Assembly: GCF_030433855.1 (NCBI RefSeq)
Contig: NZ_JARUXC010000001.1
Coordinates: 248,001-312,000 of the forward strand
Length of the DNA stretch: 64,000 nt
From: Agreia sp. PsM10
GTDB lineage: Bacteria; Actinomycetota; Actinomycetes; Actinomycetales; Microbacteriaceae
Direction of reading: 5' to 3'
The notes beneath the pieces are model-generated. The model was not told the origin of the DNA. It made no database searches and saw nothing but the letters and a program-made list of their open reading frames with translations. Each line of letters opens with the position of its first letter. The stretch's first letter is position 1. Both the position numbers and the translations under genes were made by a program. Of the stretch, positions 33,413 to 41,346 are shown one piece after another.

Positions 33413-34878
33413 TCTGCCGGCAGACCTGATCCGACTGCACCGTCGTCGGGCGCCACGGGGTCGGCGAAGGCGAGGCGGGGAACGAAGAAGAGCAGCACGG
33501 CGGCGACCAGAGCACCGGCACCGCAGATCGTCCACACCATCATGTAGCCGAACAGGCTCGACGCGGTCGCCGTCACGGTAGACGCCCCGGCGAACAGAAC
33601 GACACCGAAGACCGCCGAGGCGAACGAGCCGCCGATCGTCTTCGTGGTGTTCGTGAGCGCCGCTGCGATGCCGGTCTGCCCGCGCGGGGCCGCGGCGGCC
33701 GCCGCAGCGGGCAGGGCTCCGACGAGCGCCCCCGAGCCGAGGCCCGCCACGACCATGTTGACGACCACCTGCACGGCCGAGTCGTGGAACGGCAGGAACA
33801 GAAGGTATCCGATGGCGACGAGGAACGCCCCGCCCAGGAGGGCGACCCGCGGCGTCGCCCACGACGACACGAGCGGGAAGAGGATCGCTCCGACGATCAT
33901 CGAGACGAGGTACGCCCCGATGAGGTTGGAGATGTCGGCAGCTGCGAGTCCGAGGCCGTAGCCGTTGACGGGGTCGGTGCCCGCGAACGTGCTGAGCGGG
34001 GCCTGCGCACCGAGCAGGCTTATTCCGATGAGCGCGGCCGTGAGCTGCACCGGCCACATGGTGGGCTGCGCCAGCACCCGCATGTCGATCGCAGGGTCGG
34101 GCTGCCGTCGTTCGTAGCGAACGAAGGGGACGAACACGAGCGCGCCGAGAGCGATGAGCGCCCACACCCACCACGTGCCGGGGCCGTTGATCCGCAGGAA
34201 TGTGAGGCCCGAGGTGATCAGCAGGAGTCCCAGGGCGAGAATCGAGAAGCCCACGATGTCGAGAGATCGACCCGGCAGAGGGGTCGACTCCGGAACGCCG
34301 ACGAGTACCACGAAGAAGACGAGCGTCACGGCGATGGCGGGGATCATCAGGGTGGGGGAGACGCTGTCGCCGAATGCGGCGAACACGCGTCCGCCGGCCA
34401 GCGCTCCCAGGATCGCGCCGGCCTCGAGGGCCACGACCAGGAGTCCCGCCGCCCGGCGGGTCTGCGATGCCGCCCGGCCGGTGCGGCGTCCGCGGTCGAA
34501 GATGAGGGCGACCTCGAGGGGGAGCCAGACGACGTAGAAGCCCTGCAGCGCCCAGGCGAGGAGAAAGGAGACGAAGTCGTCGGCGAAGACGAGCCACCAG
34601 CTCGCCGCCGCGGTCAGAACCGTCGTGATCAGGAGCATCCGCTTGTGACCCCACATGTCGCCGAGCTTGGCGATGACGGGAACGACCAGGGCGGCCACCA
34701 GCAGCTGGGCGGCCTCGAACCAGTTGAAGTCGGCGTCCACGATTCCGAGGTGACGCACGAGGTCGGGAATGAGGGGGATGTAGTAGCCCTGCAGGATTCC
34801 GCTCGTGATCTCGACGAGGAACAGGTAGCCGATGAGGCTCGCCGTGATGAAGCGTCTGCCGGTGGGTTCCGTCGTCAT
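33400..34878 (-). CDS. MFS transporter, DHA2-like (14 helices)
   Basis: 492 residues. Helix 1 starts at about residue 12; motif A-like GDMWGHKRMLL after helix 2, and about 14 helices in total, matching DHA2 drug:H+ antiporters. No dedicated regulator adjacent. ATG 34878 is leaderless, with TAGCAT 6 bases upstream. Divergent from the phosphoribosyltransferase gene; the 52-base spacer holds both -10 boxes. Confidence 0.88.
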   Translation of the reverse strand: MTTEPTGRRFITASLIGYLFLVEITSGILQGYYIPLIPDLVRHLGIVDADFNWFEAAQLLVAALVVPVIAKLGDMWGHKRMLLITTVLTAAASWWLVFADDFVSFLLAWALQGFYVVWLPLEVALIFDRGRRTGRAASQTRRAAGLLVVALEAGAILGALAGGRVFAAFGDSVSPTLMIPAIAVTLVFFVVLVGVPESTPLPGRSLDIVGFSILALGLLLITSGLTFLRINGPGTWWVWALIALGALVFVPFVRYERRQPDPAIDMRVLAQPTMWPVQLTAALIGISLLGAQAPLSTFAGTDPVNGYGLGLAAADISNLIGAYLVSMIVGAILFPLVSSWATPRVALLGGAFLVAIGYLLFLPFHDSAVQVVVNMVVAGLGSGALVGALPAAAAAAAPRGQTGIAAALTNTTKTIGGSFASAVFGVVLFAGASTVTATASSLFGYMMVWTICGAGALVAAVLLFFVPRLAFADPVAPDDGAVGSGLPADQAR

Positions 34879-34884
34879 GACCGG

Positions 34885-34890
34885 ATGCTA
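34885..34890 (-). promoter_or_regulatory. -10 box for leaderless MFS mRNA
   Basis: TAGCAT on the minus strand ends 6 bases before ATG 34878. Confidence 0.55.
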
Positions 34891-34918
34891 CCCGCGTCGA
34901 GGCATCCGGGAAAACCGG

Positions 34919-34924
34919 TACCGT
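34919..34924 (+). promoter_or_regulatory. -10 box for leaderless phosphoribosyltransferase mRNA
   Basis: TACCGT ends 6 bases before ATG 34931. Confidence 0.55.
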
Positions 34925-34930
34925 TGACGC

Positions 34931-35449
34931 ATGGTTCGAAGTGACGAGACGACAACTGCCGACGAGGCCCCCGCGGCCGAACCCGAACGCGAAGTGCTGG
35001 GGTGGCTCGAATTCGGAGACGCCTCGCGCGACCTGGCTCGCGACGTGCTCGGGAGCGGTTTCGTTCCCGATTTCGTCATCGCCATCGCGCGCGGCGGACT
35101 GCTCCCGGCCGGCGCCCTCGCGTATGCGCTCGGAACGAAGAGCTGCGGCAGCCTGAATGTCGAGTTCTACTCCGACATCGAGACGACCCTGCCCGAGCCG
35201 ATCCTGCTGCCTCCGATGCTCGACAACACCGCCCTCATCGGCAAGAACATCCTGCTCGTCGACGACGTGGCCGATTCGGGTCGCACGCTCGCCCTCGTGG
35301 TCGGGCTGCTCGAGAACGTCGGAGTCATCGTGAAGACGGCCACCCTCTACTCCAAGCCCCGATCCGTGATCGAGCCCGACTTCTTCTGGCGCAAGACCGA
35401 CCGGTGGATCGTGTTCCCGTGGTCGGCCCATCCGCCGGTCAGCGTCTGA
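34931..35449 (+). CDS. phosphoribosyltransferase-fold protein
   Basis: 172 residues, type I PRTase. PRPP loop ILLVDDVADSGRTLALV near residue 112, PPi loop region IAIARGGLLPAGALAYAL near 55, and a late hydrophobic/aromatic block WRKTDRWIVFPW. This shape, shared with hypoxanthine/xanthine or uracil-type salvage enzymes and with regulatory PRTases, does not fix the base. It is fused by a TGATG overlap to a GAT1-like gene, so the two products may work together. Leaderless start. Confidence 0.85.
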   Translation: MVRSDETTTADEAPAAEPEREVLGWLEFGDASRDLARDVLGSGFVPDFVIAIARGGLLPAGALAYALGTKSCGSLNVEFYSDIETTLPEPILLPPMLDNTALIGKNILLVDDVADSGRTLALVVGLLENVGVIVKTATLYSKPRSVIEPDFFWRKTDRWIVFPWSAHPPVSV

Positions 35450-36174
35450 TGTCGATCCATCTCGCCGGAGGAGGCTGGCCCTTCGACGACGACGGCGCGG
35501 TGTTCCGTCCGTTTCTCGACGAGGCCACCGAGCGGGCGACCGCCGCGGGTCGACTCGATGGTCCGCGGCTCGCGATCGTGCTGGTGCGCGACGGCGACGG
35601 CCCGGAGAAGTTCGTCGAGCTCTCCACCGTGTTCGGCACCCTGGGCAAGATCGATCCGATCGCCGTGCTGGCTCCGGAGGGGGCCCCGATCGACGACACG
35701 CTGCTCGACGACATCGACGGCCTGGTCGTCTGGGGCGGGCTCGTTCCCGCCTATCGGGAGAGCCTGAAGGGGGCGTTCGCGACGATCCGGGCGATCGTCG
35801 AATCCGGCGTTCCCTACTTCGGCATGTCGGCAGGTGCGGCCGTGGTCAGCGACGGCGCACTCATCGGAGGCTGGAAGATCGGTGAGGTGCAGGTCTGCCC
35901 GGTCGAGGCGTCGCAGGAGCTCGAGCAGGTCACGATCGCCGAGGGCATCGGACTCATCGACACGGCGATCGACGTTCACGCCGCCCAGTGGGGCACCGTC
36001 GCGCGCCTCATCGCCGCGACCGAGGCGGCCGTGGTCGACGGCGGGCTCGCCATCGACGAGCACACGGCTCTTATCGTCGGCGACGGAGGCCTGCGCGTGG
36101 TCGGCTCGGGAAGTGTCTGGACGGTCGCACGCGACTCGGGCTCCGTGCGGGTCTCCACGATCGGCGTCGGCTGA
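35449..36174 (+). CDS. peptidase S51/cyanophycinase-like type 1 glutamine amidotransferase fold protein
   Basis: 241 residues. The nucleophile elbow is Ser, in [15 protein letters not shown], as in S51 peptidases (dipeptidase E, cyanophycinase), not the Cys of amidotransferases. Later [20 protein letters not shown] aligns with the cyanophycinase block containing the catalytic His and a basic turn. Possibly a peptidase or amidohydrolase. TGATG coupling to a PRTase gene is unexplained; a joint nucleotide- or cap-related reaction is conceivable but unsupported. The UDG gene follows after 5 bases. Confidence 0.8.
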   Translation: MSIHLAGGGWPFDDDGAVFRPFLDEATERATAAGRLDGPRLAIVLVRDGDGPEKFVELSTVFGTLGKIDPIAVLAPEGAPIDDTLLDDIDGLVVWGGLVPAYRESLKGAFATIRAIVESGVPYFGMSAGAAVVSDGALIGGWKIGEVQVCPVEASQELEQVTIAEGIGLIDTAIDVHAAQWGTVARLIAATEAAVVDGGLAIDEHTALIVGDGGLRVVGSGSVWTVARDSGSVRVSTIGVG

Positions 36175-36179
36175 CCGTC

Positions 36180-36881
36180 GTGTCCGACACGATCGAGCTC
36201 CTCTCGGAATCGCAGCGGATCGACCCCGCGTGGGCGGAGGCCCTGGCGGCCGAGGCGGGCACCCTCGAGCAGATCGAGCGGTTCCTCTCGAAAGAGACCG
36301 CCGCAGGCAGGGGTTTCCAGCCCGACGTCTCTCGCATACTTCGAGCGTTCCGGCTGCCCCTCGCCGACGTGCGGGTCCTCATCGTGGGCCAGGACCCGTA
36401 TCCGACGCCCGGGCATCCGATCGGCCTCTCGTTCGCGACCGAGGCGCACGTGCGACCCCTTCCGCGCAGCCTGCAGAACATCTACCGTGAGCTGCGCGAC
36501 GATCTCGGCGTTCCGACGCCTGAGCACGGCGATCTGTCGGCCTGGTCCCGGTCCGGCGTGATGCTCCTCAACCGTGTTCTCACGGTCAGGCCCGGCGATG
36601 CGGGCTCCCACCGCCGCGTGGGCTGGGAGCGCGTGACCGACCTCGCGGTGCGCACCCTGGCCGCCCGGGAAGCCCCGCTGGTCTCCATCCTGTGGGGCCG
36701 GGACGCGGCCGCCGTCAAGCCGCTGCTCGGAACGACGCCCACGATCGAGTCCGCGCATCCGAGCCCGTTGTCGGCGAGCCGGGGATTCTTCGGATCGCGC
36801 CCGTTCAGCCGCGCGAACGCGATGCTGGAGGCCCAAGGCGCGCCGGGCGTCGACTGGTCGCTCGAGCCCCTGCCGCAATAG
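36180..36881 (+). CDS. ung: uracil-DNA glycosylase (family 1)
   Basis: 233 residues. Removes uracil from DNA. Water-activating Asp72 in [18 protein letters not shown], a uracil-specific Phe in the same block, and the minor groove loop [21 protein letters not shown] are all canonical for UNG. GTG start shortly after the previous stop; probable read-through from the PRTase promoter. It makes a DNA repair member of an otherwise mixed operon. Confidence 0.95.
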   Translation: MSDTIELLSESQRIDPAWAEALAAEAGTLEQIERFLSKETAAGRGFQPDVSRILRAFRLPLADVRVLIVGQDPYPTPGHPIGLSFATEAHVRPLPRSLQNIYRELRDDLGVPTPEHGDLSAWSRSGVMLLNRVLTVRPGDAGSHRRVGWERVTDLAVRTLAAREAPLVSILWGRDAAAVKPLLGTTPTIESAHPSPLSASRGFFGSRPFSRANAMLEAQGAPGVDWSLEPLPQ

Positions 36882-36884
36882 GCT
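36879..36884 (+). promoter_or_regulatory. -10 box for leaderless GNAT mRNA
   Basis: TAGGCT starts 2 bases before the end of ung, overlapping its stop, and ends 6 bases before ATG 36891. Confidence 0.55.
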
Positions 36885-36890
36885 TGCACA

Positions 36891-37469
36891 ATGCTTGAAG
36901 AGGAGTACCAGCCGAGGCGCAGACTGCCGCCCGCGTTGCGCCCGAAGTCGCCGCCGCCACCGAAGTTCGAGTATTCGATCCGCGACGCGACCACTCGCGA
37001 CCTGCCCGACATCCGCGAGATCTACAACCACTATGTCGCGAACAGCACCGTCACGTTCGACGAGGATCCGATGTCGCTGAAGGCGTGGCGGTCGAAGTTC
37101 GCGTGGGTCGCGAAACTCGGATTCCCGTTCCTCGTCGCGGTGTCGCCCAGCGGCAACGTGCTCGGTTTCGCCTACGTCGCGCCGTGGAAGGAGAAGGCCG
37201 CCTACCGGCGCACCGTCGAGAACTCCATCTACCTCGGTCCGGCGGCGACGGGCAAGGGGCTCGGCAAGGCGCTGATGGGCGAACTGCTGACCCGCGCCAA
37301 GGCGGCGGGCATCAAGGAGGTTCTGGCCGTCATCGCCGACCAGGGCGCGGAGGCGTCGCTGAAGATGCACGAGGGGTTCGGCTTCAAGGAGGTCGGACGC
37401 CTCGGCAGGGTCGGGTTCAAATTCAACCGCTGGCTGGGAACGGTCATGCTGCAGAAGTCGCTCAAGTAG
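36891..37469 (+). CDS. GNAT N-acetyltransferase, phosphinothricin acetyltransferase-like
   Basis: 192 residues: charged Pro-rich N-terminus (1-25), then a PAT-like GNAT domain with IRDATTRDLPDIREIYNHYVANSTVTFDE, acetyl-CoA loop LGPAATGKGLGKALMGELL and IADQGAEASLKMHEGFGFKEVGRLGRVGFKFNRWLGTVMLQK. The opening YN-HYV-NST-TFD pattern is characteristic of bar/pat relatives that acetylate amino-acid amines such as methionine sulfoximine. Leaderless start. Confidence 0.88.
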   Translation: MLEEEYQPRRRLPPALRPKSPPPPKFEYSIRDATTRDLPDIREIYNHYVANSTVTFDEDPMSLKAWRSKFAWVAKLGFPFLVAVSPSGNVLGFAYVAPWKEKAAYRRTVENSIYLGPAATGKGLGKALMGELLTRAKAAGIKEVLAVIADQGAEASLKMHEGFGFKEVGRLGRVGFKFNRWLGTVMLQKSLK

Positions 37470-37490
37470 CGACCCGCCGCCAGGCGCGTT

Positions 37491-38015
37491 CTACTCGCCT
37501 GTCGCCCCGTCGAGCATCTCCCGCAGGATGTCGATGTGCCCGATGTGGCGCGCGGTCTCCTCGATGAGATGCACCGTGATCCAGCGGAGCGTGAATCTGT
37601 TCTCCCGCCCGTGGCAGAGATCGTCGAAGGCATACCGCTGCTGCACGGCCCGCGACTCGGCGACCGCGTCGAGGTAGTCGGCGAGGATCGCGTCGAGGGA
37701 GTCCGCCTCCGTGATTCGGAACTCCCCATCGGGATCCTCGTCGCTCCAGCGGTAGGCGATGCCCTGTTCGCCGTCCATGACCTCGCGGAACCACGACCGC
37801 TCGACGTCGGCCAGGTGCCGGATGAGCCCCGACACGGTGGTGAGCGACGGGAGAAGCCGGCGCGCGGCATCCGAATCGCTGAGGCCCGTGGCCTTGTAGA
37901 CGACCGTGGCGCGCTGGAGCTCGAGGAACCCGTCGATCGTCGCACGTTCGTCGCCGTCGCCGGGAGGCTCGGGCCTGTCATCGGGGGGAAGGGTGCCGGT
38001 GCTTGTCGAGGTCAC
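37491..38015 (-). CDS. DinB family (DUF664) protein
   Basis: 174 residues, four-helix metal-binding DinB fold: TIDGFLELQRATVVYKATGLSD, the first His in GLIRHLADVERSWF, and C-terminal HLIEETARHIGHIDILREML, which supplies the other His ligands. Members of the YfiT/BSH branch act as thiol S-transferases using bacillithiol or mycothiol; that role is plausible here given the SigR/RsrA system. GTG start set by TAGGCT 7 bases upstream. Divergent from the amidase with only 29 bases between starts. Confidence 0.88.
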   Translation of the reverse strand: MTSTSTGTLPPDDRPEPPGDGDERATIDGFLELQRATVVYKATGLSDSDAARRLLPSLTTVSGLIRHLADVERSWFREVMDGEQGIAYRWSDEDPDGEFRITEADSLDAILADYLDAVAESRAVQQRYAFDDLCHGRENRFTLRWITVHLIEETARHIGHIDILREMLDGATGE

Positions 38016-38022
38016 GACACCC

Positions 38023-38038
38023 AGCCTAGAACTAGGCT
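38023..38038. promoter_or_regulatory. divergent back-to-back leaderless promoters forming a palindrome
   Basis: AGCCTA-GAAC-TAGGCT (38023-38038). On the minus strand TAGGCT (38023-38028) is the -10 of the DinB gene (7 bases from its GTG); on the plus strand TAGGCT (38033-38038) is the -10 of the amidase gene (6 bases from its ATG). The two -10 boxes are only 4 bases apart, so both polymerases cannot open DNA at once. Confidence 0.65.
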
Positions 38039-38044
38039 CGAATC

Positions 38045-39502
38045 ATGACGTCGCCGCACGAGCTCTCCGCCCTCGACCAGTACCGGTCCCTGCAGCGCCG
38101 CGAGCTCGGGGTCGTGGAGCTGACCCGGCACTATCTCGATCGGATCGAGTCGCGCAACGCCCAGCTCGGCGCGTTCTTCACGGTGACGCCCGAGCTGGCG
38201 CTGCAGCGGGCCCAGCATGTCGAAGACGCCGTAGCCCGGTCGACGAGGCTGTGGGGTCTTCCCTTCGCAGACAAGGACCTCTGGCGACGACAGGGGGTGC
38301 GCACTACGTTCGGTTCCCGCGCGTTCGCCGACGTCGTGCCCGAGACGACCGACGAGATTCCCCGTGTGCTCGATGAGGCCGGCGGCGTCAGCCTCGGAAA
38401 GACGGCGACGCCCGAGTTCGGCATGACGAGCCACACCGAGACGGACATCGCTCCACCCGCGCGAAACCCATGGAACATCGAACTCTCACCCGGTGGGTCG
38501 AGCGGGGGAGCGGCAGCCGCGGTGGCCGCGGGCATGCTGTCGTTCGCGCCGGGTTCGGACGGTGGCGGCTCAATCCGCATCCCCGCATCGGCCTGCGGGC
38601 TCGTCGGTCTCAAGCCCTCTCGCGGCCGGGTGCCCGGCCTGTCGGGAATCGACGCGCTCGGAGGCCTGCCGGTGGCGGGGCCGATCGCGCGCAGCGTCGT
38701 GGATGCCGCGTTCCTGCTCGACGGCATGATCGGTCGCCGGGGTTCCGTCGTCGACGACCACTTCGCGCTGCGGGCCCCCGCCCAGGACGACGGCGACTTC
38801 CTCGGCTTCGCGATCCGGGGTGAGGGACGGTTCCAGATCGGCGTCTCGACCGACTCGCCCTGGTCGTCGTCGCACGACATCGTCATCGACCCCGAGATCA
38901 CTGCGGCGCTGAACGAGACGGTCGGTCTTCTCTCCGACCTCGGGCACGGAATCGACGACGCGATCCTCGAGCCGATGCCCGGGTACGGCTCCGCCTTCAC
39001 CGCCGTATGGCAGGCGGGCGCGGCGCAGATCCGGCTCGGTACGGGTGACGCGGGCACCACGGGCGAGCAGGACGTCGACGGCGGGCTGGAGCCTCTCACC
39101 TCCTGGCTGCGGCGGCGCGGTCGTGAACTCACTGCCGTTCAGCTGGCCGACGCCCTCGCAGAGCTGTCTCGGGTGGAGCGTGCCGTCATCGCCGGGTTCG
39201 CCGGGTTCGACGCGGTTCTCACGCCGACTCTCGCCCAGCTTCCGCGGCCCGTCGGCTGGTACGACCCCGTCGATGCGGAACGCAATTTCTCGCAGCAGGT
39301 GGAGTACTCGCCGTTCACGTCGTTCGTGAACGTCTCCGGCCTTCCCGCCATCACCCTGCCGGTGGCGATGAGCGAGAGCGGCCTGCCCATCGGCATGCAG
39401 CTCATCGGTCGTCCGGGAGGAGAGGCGACGCTGCTCTCGATCGGCCGTCAGCTGGAGAGAAGACTCCGCTGGGAGCACAGGCATCCGCCGATCTGGACGT
39501 GA
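38045..39502 (+). CDS. amidase (amidase-signature family)
   Basis: 485 residues. Catalytic triad is visible: Lys in LPFADKDLW near residue 75, cis-Ser and nucleophile Ser in the segment GGSSGGAAAAVAAGMLSFAPGSDGGGSIRIPASACG. The body matches bacterial amidases that hydrolyse aliphatic or aryl amides; no GatA-specific partner genes are nearby, so it is not tRNA amidation. Leaderless ATG. Its promoter overlaps that of the divergent DinB gene. Confidence 0.92.
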   Translation: MTSPHELSALDQYRSLQRRELGVVELTRHYLDRIESRNAQLGAFFTVTPELALQRAQHVEDAVARSTRLWGLPFADKDLWRRQGVRTTFGSRAFADVVPETTDEIPRVLDEAGGVSLGKTATPEFGMTSHTETDIAPPARNPWNIELSPGGSSGGAAAAVAAGMLSFAPGSDGGGSIRIPASACGLVGLKPSRGRVPGLSGIDALGGLPVAGPIARSVVDAAFLLDGMIGRRGSVVDDHFALRAPAQDDGDFLGFAIRGEGRFQIGVSTDSPWSSSHDIVIDPEITAALNETVGLLSDLGHGIDDAILEPMPGYGSAFTAVWQAGAAQIRLGTGDAGTTGEQDVDGGLEPLTSWLRRRGRELTAVQLADALAELSRVERAVIAGFAGFDAVLTPTLAQLPRPVGWYDPVDAERNFSQQVEYSPFTSFVNVSGLPAITLPVAMSESGLPIGMQLIGRPGGEATLLSIGRQLERRLRWEHRHPPIWT

Positions 39503-39518
39503 CCGTTCTCATCGGAGG

Positions 39519-39537
39519 TTAGGTATGCCTATACTAA
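39519..39537 (+). promoter_or_regulatory. DtxR/IdeR-type iron box over the SIP gene promoter
   Basis: TTAGGTATGCCTATACTAA matches the 19-bp consensus TTAGGTTAGGCTAACCTAA at 14 of 19 positions by eye, with both outer half-sites intact. It covers the -10 TATACT (39531-39536), which ends 6 bases before the ATG at 39543. Iron-loaded DtxR would cover the promoter, so the gene should be iron-repressed. Confidence 0.75.
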
Positions 39538-39542
39538 ATTCG

Positions 39543-39953
39543 ATGAGAGTCCTGATGACCGAGGCGGGAGCCATGCCCACGACCGCCGGGCGCGTACTGC
39601 TGGCCGGCGATTCGTCGATCATCCCCGTGATCCGCGGTCTCATCGAGACGCTGCCCGACACGGCCCGCGGCCAGATCTTCGTCGAGGTGGCCTGCGCTGA
39701 AGACATCACCCCGCTCGAGACGCCGGAGCGCATCACGGTCAGCTGGCTGGCACGCGACGTGCGCGGCGCGGCCCCCGGCGAGGTGCTCGACCAGGCCGTG
39801 CGAGCCTGGGTCAGCGAGATGACCACAGGCGACGTGGCCGTCGACGGAGCCGACCTCTGCGTGTGGCTCGGCGGCGAGGCCGCTCGCATCGACGCACTTC
39901 GCTCGGAGCTCGCCGAACGACTCGGCTCGAGTCGCGAGACCCTGGCCCGCTGA
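39543..39953 (+). CDS. SIP-domain protein (siderophore-interacting protein C-terminal half)
   Basis: 136 residues, only the NAD(P)H-binding SIP domain: VLLAGDSSIIPVIRGLIETLPDTARGQIFVEVA, AEDITPLETPERITVSWLARD and EVLDQAVRAWVSEM. The FAD-binding N-terminal half of normal siderophore-interacting ferric reductases is missing, and no such gene is next to it. Likely a partner for another flavoprotein in iron release from siderophores. The start is ATG 39543, because an upstream in-frame ATG at 39525 lies inside the iron box and before the transcription start. Confidence 0.82.
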   Translation: MRVLMTEAGAMPTTAGRVLLAGDSSIIPVIRGLIETLPDTARGQIFVEVACAEDITPLETPERITVSWLARDVRGAAPGEVLDQAVRAWVSEMTTGDVAVDGADLCVWLGGEAARIDALRSELAERLGSSRETLAR

Positions 39954-39993
39954 CTCGGGGCTCGCTGACTCCGGGCTTGCTGACTCCGGGCCC
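39949..39993 (+). repeat. three 15-bp tandem repeats carrying in-frame TGA stops
   Basis: Period of exactly 15 bases at 39949, 39964 and 39979 (GCTGACTC-x-GGG core). The first carries the stop of the SIP gene; the next two put further TGA codons in the same frame. Confidence 0.75.
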
Positions 39994-39999
39994 GCTCCG

Positions 40000-41292
40000 T
40001 CAGAAGTACGTGTTGGCGTAGACCGGTGCTGCCGGTGCGAGCAGGCGCTGAAGAGTCGAGGCGGCAGCGGGTGTGAACTCCCGAAGCGCGCCCGCCCCCG
40101 CGGCGACCCGGGCATCCGCTCCGCCCAGATAGAGGGCGCCGAGAACCCAGGCGTCCATCTCGAGGTCGACATGCTCGTCGTCGATGCGCTCGAGTGCGCC
40201 CGAGCCCGACCCGGTCGTCAGGCGGAATGAACCCGATGCGAATCCGAGCTCGTCCACGACTCGGAACGAGACGCTCCCCGAGTCGGAGTACCCCCGGGCG
40301 GTGAAGGCGGCGATGGGGTCGAGGATGCGCAGCCAGATGCGGTCCTCGACGTTGGTGACGCTCAGCACGCGGGGGTCGACGAGCGCCCAGCGCAGGGCGT
40401 CGTCGGGGGAGCCGCCCGAATAGGTGACCCGGCTGCTCAGATCGATCGACGCCAGGAACTGCCAGAGTGCGAGGGAGGCCGAGGGCACCGCCGCCACGAG
40501 GTCGGTGACCTCGATCGTGTGCGGCCTCGACTCCCAGCCGCCGAAACGGTAGGTCACGTAGCCGTCGACGGCTCCGTTCTCGTCGTAATGGACGGCCGCC
40601 CGCCTGGCCCGATCCTCGTCGCCCTCTTCGGTGACCCTGCCCGATATGCGGTCGCCGTACTGGGCGTGTCTGCCGATGGAACCCGGCTGTCCGGCGTGGA
40701 AAGCATCGAACACGGCAGGGGCGAGAGCGGGGATGTCACGGGGGTCGACGACCGCGCAGTGGCCGGCCGGGGTCGTCGTCAGCTCGAAGCGTGAATCGGT
40801 CTGCACGGCGATGTCGTGCACCCACGTCGCCGTGCCGAATCCGAAGCGTCGGTAGATCGATGCCTCGCTCGCGGTGAGAGCGGCGACCGCGTAGCCCGCC
40901 TCGGCGGCCCGGCCCAGGTCGTCCGTCATCATGCGGCGCAGGATGCCACGGCGCCGGTGCGTGGCCCGGACGGTCACGGACGAGATGAGGTGGGCGGCGA
41001 TCTGCACCCCGGGGCTGACCGTCAGCGACTTCTCGAACGAGGCGAACGTGGCGACGGGGATGTCGGGGCGAAGCGAATGGGCGGGGGAGGCGGTGTCATA
41101 CACCCCGGTGAGGGACTGCCCGTCCTCGACGAGATACGCCGCCATGGCGGCGGCGTGCGCGCTCGTGGGGCGGCGCGCAAGAAAGCCCAGCATGTCGGCC
41201 TCGAGCCAGCCGGCGGTCGCCGCATCCGGTGCATCACCGTCGAGGGCGGCGGGGAACGTGCGGAATTCGAGGGACTGTGTCGAGGTGCTCAC
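40000..41292 (-). CDS. Eis-like GNAT N-acetyltransferase
   Basis: 430 residues. Two GNAT-like domains and a C-terminal sterol carrier-like fold, as in Mycobacterium tuberculosis Eis. Acetyl-CoA loop SSVTVRATHRRRGILRRMM; catalytic Tyr in SEASIYRRFGFG (Eis Tyr126); the protein ends ANTYF, so the terminal Phe carboxylate that serves as general base in Eis is kept. Eis proteins acetylate aminoglycosides at several positions, or protein Lys. GTG start from TAGCGT 6 bases upstream. Flanked on both sides by 15-bp repeats at the neighbours' stop codons. Confidence 0.9.
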   Translation of the reverse strand: MSTSTQSLEFRTFPAALDGDAPDAATAGWLEADMLGFLARRPTSAHAAAMAAYLVEDGQSLTGVYDTASPAHSLRPDIPVATFASFEKSLTVSPGVQIAAHLISSVTVRATHRRRGILRRMMTDDLGRAAEAGYAVAALTASEASIYRRFGFGTATWVHDIAVQTDSRFELTTTPAGHCAVVDPRDIPALAPAVFDAFHAGQPGSIGRHAQYGDRISGRVTEEGDEDRARRAAVHYDENGAVDGYVTYRFGGWESRPHTIEVTDLVAAVPSASLALWQFLASIDLSSRVTYSGGSPDDALRWALVDPRVLSVTNVEDRIWLRILDPIAAFTARGYSDSGSVSFRVVDELGFASGSFRLTTGSGSGALERIDDEHVDLEMDAWVLGALYLGGADARVAAGAGALREFTPAAASTLQRLLAPAAPVYANTYF

Positions 41293-41298
41293 CCGTCC

Positions 41299-41304
41299 AC
41301 GCTA
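41299..41304 (-). promoter_or_regulatory. -10 box for leaderless Eis-like mRNA
   Basis: TAGCGT on the minus strand, 6 bases before GTG 41292. Confidence 0.5.
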
Positions 41305-41316
41305 GCGGACGGCGCT

Positions 41317-41346
41317 CGGGTTCTCAGTCGACGGGTTCTCAGTCGA
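41317..41346 (-). repeat. two 15-bp tandem repeats carrying in-frame TGA stops
   Basis: CGGGTTCTCAGTCGA occurs at 41317-41331 and 41332-41346. Read on the minus strand each copy contains TGA in the frame of the GH65 gene, giving a double stop 15 bases apart. Confidence 0.75.

Noticed and set aside
39525..39542. Earlier ATG for the SIP gene
   Set aside because: It lies within the iron box and overlaps the -10, so it would precede the transcription start.
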